From Chitinophagales bacterium 33-2 (GTDB taxonomy: Bacteria > Bacteroidota > Bacteroidia > Chitinophagales > Chitinophagaceae), in assembly GCA_002050435.1 (NCBI GenBank), contig MWYV01000044.1:28394-92393 (forward strand): DNA of 64,000 bases, given 5' to 3'. Position 1 is the first letter of the stretch. The number at the start of each line of letters is the position of its first letter. Positions 61,610-64,000 of the stretch are shown one piece after another. A program made the position numbers and the translations under genes. The notes beneath the pieces were generated by a model. The model searched no databases, had not been told where the DNA came from, and was given only the letters and a program-made list of their open reading frames with translations.

Positions 61610-64000
61610 CTACCTGATCACTGTAACCGTTCCCTTTCTTGTTATGGGTCCACAGATGGTATTTGCCGTGATCACATATACAAAAACTTCTGACCCAAGT
61701 TCGCGGCTTTTATACCTTCCATCCCAACATATCTGCGGATTCGATGTTGAAAAAACCAATTCACCCCAACGACTGAATATGCTGAATTTAAGATCTGTAA
61801 CACTGCCCCAGTGCCTTACCCCAAAACAATCATTTTTACCATCGCCGTTCGGTGTAAATGCTGAAGCCACCAGATATCCATGTGCTGCATCTCCAAGATT
61901 TACATTTACAAGAATGCTGTCTTCTGTAATGCAATTATTGACAGAACTTACTTTCACATGGTACATGGTAGTTGTTGTGGGCATGGCAACAGGATTGTAA
62001 GCAAATGGTTTATCCAGAGTTGCTGCCGGTGACCATTCGTACTTTTGACCACCGCTGGCGGTCAGTCGGGCTGTTCCCAGCATACAGTCTATATCATTTG
62101 ATTTTTGCAGGTTCACAACCGGGTTTGGATTTACCGTCAGATCAACCCTTCTTACAAGTGAATCGCAACCAAATGCCGTTTTTACGGTATCTGTATACAC
62201 CCCACTTGTATTTACTGTTGGTCCCCATGGAAGTGTAAAGGTTTCATTTGAACAGATCTTTGCATTTGTATTAGAAATGGCCGCTGCTGTAACATTCAGG
62301 TTAACTGTTCTGCGCAGGCTGTCACAACCATTTATATACCTGATCGTATCTCTGTAAATGCCGGTTGAAGTGGCCAGACTTCCCCAGGGCAAAACATAAG
62401 GTATTCCGGAACAGGTGTTGGCATTAATGGTTTGATTGAATAATGGTTTTACATCAACCGTATAAATGCGCGTAATGCTGTCGCATCCTGAAGCGTAGAA
62501 CAAGGTGTTCGTATAGGTTCCGGAGCTGGTAACTGTAACACCCCACGGAAGCACAAAGCTTGCGCCCTGGCAAATGGCTACTGCATTTGTTGTGGTGCTT
62601 TTTATTTGTTTGGTGAGCTGTACGATTCTGATAAGACTGTCGCATCCGGAATTATGGTAAAGCGTATCGGTGTATATGCCGCCATCACTAACAACAATAC
62701 CCCAGGGCAAAGAGTACCCGGACCCTTCACAAAAGGTTGCTGAAGTTGTTTGGTTAACTGAAGGCTGAACGACAAGGTTGATGGTTTTAATTAAGCTGTC
62801 GCAACCGCCAGGATAACTAAGTGTATCACTATATAATCCTGCTGTAGTTACCGTTCCGCCCCAGGGAAGAATATAAAATGCTCCAGAACAAATGGATACA
62901 TTATTGGTTTCCTGACTTACACTTCTTACATTAAGCAACACAGTTCTTATCAGACTATCACAACCTGATACATAGTGTAAGGTGTCACTAAAAATTCCGC
63001 TGGTATTTACAATCAAACCCCATGGAAGCGAATAGGATGATCCTGCACAAACCGTAGCAGTAGTTGATTGAATAGTCACATCCTGGAGCATTAGGTCTAC
63101 TTCAAACACCACGCTATCGCATCCCGAGGTATAATGTAAGGTATCTCTGTAAATACCGGGCATTGTTACTACCTGTCCCCATGATAGTGTAAAGTTTCCA
63201 TTGCTGCAAATAATACCTGTAGTGGATTGAACAGCAGGCGCATTTACTAATAACTGAATAGAGGTAATGATGCTGTCGCATCCGTTCAGGTGGTATAATG
63301 TATCGGAATAGGTTCCGGAAGATTGTACCACCATTCCCCACGGTAAAGTATAGCTGGCACCGGAACAGATACTCACATTACTGGTATTAATCGTTACCGG
63401 CAACACATTTAGCACTACAGTTTTTATCAGTGAATCACACCCGGTAACATACTGTATGGTATCGGCATAAATGCCTGAAGTAGTTACAACACCACCCCAG
63501 GGTAAAGTATAATTCTGGTTAATGCAGATAGATACGTTAGCAATTTCAGTTAGGGTTTGTTTGATTTCCAGGTCAACTACCTGCACCAGCGAATCACATC
63601 CTGCAATGGTCCTGATGGTATCTCGGTAGATGCCGGGCGTATTTACAATACCGCCCCAGGGCAATGTAAAATCCTGTCCCGAACAAATATCAGGATTGCT
63701 GTTCAGGTAAATAGGCTGATCAATCAAAATTGTATAATTTCTTCTGATACTGTCGCAACCTGAATTGGTGTAGCTGAGCGTGTCCTGGAATAACCCGGCC
63801 ACATTTACTATTTGTCCCCAGGGAAGTATATAGCTGGCGCCGGAGCATATCGTAATGGTTTGATCGATTTCCGTAACTGCATTTACCATTAATGAAACCG
63901 TTCGGATCAGTGAATCGCATCCCGAAGTATATTGTAAAGTATCGGCATAGATGCCAGCGGTAGTTACAATTGCACCCCAGGGAAGTGTATAGCTGCTGCC
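61610..64000 (-). CDS. Large repeat-rich T9SS-exported surface protein (N-terminus outside window)
   Basis: Open frame running off the right edge. The visible ~797 residues comprise at least 12 tandem repeats of about 53 residues (the first cut by the edge), then an Ig-like/PKD-like linker (about 61870-62110), then a T9SS type B (CHU_C, PF13585-like) C-terminal domain with SAFTPNGDGKNDCFGV, FSIFSRWGELVF, CWDGRYKSRELGSEVF and TRKGTVTVIR at the end. Each repeat has LPWG, a SGIYxDT segment, GCDS and ICxG, so two Cys per repeat. Predicted to be exported by the type IX system and attached at the surface; adhesin-like, function inferred. Confidence 0.9.
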   Translation of the reverse strand, partial: GSSYTLPWGAIVTTAGIYADTLQYTSGCDSLIRTVSLMVNAVTEIDQTITICSGASYILPWGQIVNVAGLFQDTLSYTNSGCDSIRRNYTILIDQPIYLNSNPDICSGQDFTLPWGGIVNTPGIYRDTIRTIAGCDSLVQVVDLEIKQTLTEIANVSICINQNYTLPWGGVVTTSGIYADTIQYVTGCDSLIKTVVLNVLPVTINTSNVSICSGASYTLPWGMVVQSSGTYSDTLYHLNGCDSIITSIQLLVNAPAVQSTTGIICSNGNFTLSWGQVVTMPGIYRDTLHYTSGCDSVVFEVDLMLQDVTIQSTTATVCAGSSYSLPWGLIVNTSGIFSDTLHYVSGCDSLIRTVLLNVRSVSQETNNVSICSGAFYILPWGGTVTTAGLYSDTLSYPGGCDSLIKTINLVVQPSVNQTTSATFCEGSGYSLPWGIVVSDGGIYTDTLYHNSGCDSLIRIVQLTKQIKSTTTNAVAICQGASFVLPWGVTVTSSGTYTNTLFYASGCDSITRIYTVDVKPLFNQTINANTCSGIPYVLPWGSLATSTGIYRDTIRYINGCDSLRRTVNLNVTAAAISNTNAKICSNETFTLPWGPTVNTSGVYTDTVKTAFGCDSLVRRVDLTVNPNPVVNLQKSNDIDCMLGTARLTASGGQKYEWSPAATLDKPFAYNPVAMPTTTTMYHVKVSSVNNCITEDSILVNVNLGDAAHGYLVASAFTPNGDGKNDCFGVRHWGSVTDLKFSIFSRWGELVFSTSNPQICWDGRYKSRELGSEVFVYVITANTICGPITRKGTVTVIR
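62120..64000 (-). repeat. Tandem 159-bp coding repeats in the surface protein
   Basis: At least 12 units with LPWG codons spaced about 159 nt. Units have 53 residues (one has 54). Conserved: LPWG, G-(I/L/V)-(Y/F)-x-(D/N)-T, GCDS, and (I/V)CxG. The nucleotide sequence is clearly diverged between units, so the array is not newly duplicated. A coding repeat, not CRISPR. Confidence 0.93.

Noticed and set aside
62120..64000. CRISPR-like periodic repeats
   Set aside because: Period of about 159 nt is an in-frame coding repeat with diverged DNA, not short identical repeats with spacers.

Overview
The window looks like a chromosomal segment from a member of the Bacteroidota, most likely family Chitinophagaceae. 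The signs are TAnnTTTG-type -7 promoter boxes with few Shine-Dalgarno sites, a surface protein ending in a type IX secretion (T9SS type B) C-terminal domain, a TonB-dependent receptor of the PF14905 type, and many Bacteroidota-typical families (DUF5606, DUF4920, DUF5723-like, SCO with Fur, MqnC). It is mostly ordinary housekeeping chromosome. I saw no rRNA, tRNA, CRISPR, prophage or intact insertion sequence.

Layout. 0-9 kb: 5' part of a PcrA/UvrD helicase gene (cut by the window edge), a lipoprotein L,D-transpeptidase, an outer-membrane barrel, a PAP2 phosphatase and an ABC-F ATPase with a degenerate second site. 7.4-11 kb: a compact pxpB-pxpC-pxpA operon (5-oxoprolinase) ending in an Nramp-fold transporter that lacks the metal-binding motifs. 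11-18 kb: an orphan response regulator, membrane proteins, a vWA protein, a tiny gene with an internal duplication, and envelope proteins. 18.5-25 kb: the DNA-maintenance genes recA, uvrB and polA. 25-38 kb: a DsbA-fold protein, TonB receptor, M3 peptidase, a SCO/Fur pair, GH25 muramidase, radical SAM/SPASM protein, methyltransferase, glycosyltransferase and MeaB. 39-45 kb: O-antigen ligase-like protein, glycosyltransferase, LON-domain protein, CoaX, an outer-membrane protein and LptC, which suggests an LPS/envelope theme. 45.7-57 kb: fused 2-oxoacid dehydrogenase E1, a holin-like protein, an M16 peptidase pair, an aspartyl protease with PDZ, MqnC (futalosine menaquinone pathway), OmpA lipoprotein, and a secreted protein with kinase-like motifs. 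57-64 kb: a second orphan response regulator, MscS, HtpG, and the C-terminal part of a large adhesin-like protein with at least 12 tandem 53-residue repeats.

The most unusual non-coding content is a set of mosaic intergenic repeat islands at 25.85-26.5, 45.1-45.75 and 53.86-54.56 kb. They share interchangeable blocks: a ~110-bp block present in inverted orientation, a ~200-245-bp block, hairpin units carrying the GCAGATTACGCAGATT motif, and CAATGGT runs. They are bounded by CTGTTGTCCGGGG / CCCCGGACAACAG ends and lie downstream of genes. A second cross-cutting feature is that several genes have a -7-like box only 3-5 nt before the start codon, which suggests leaderless or very short-leader mRNAs.
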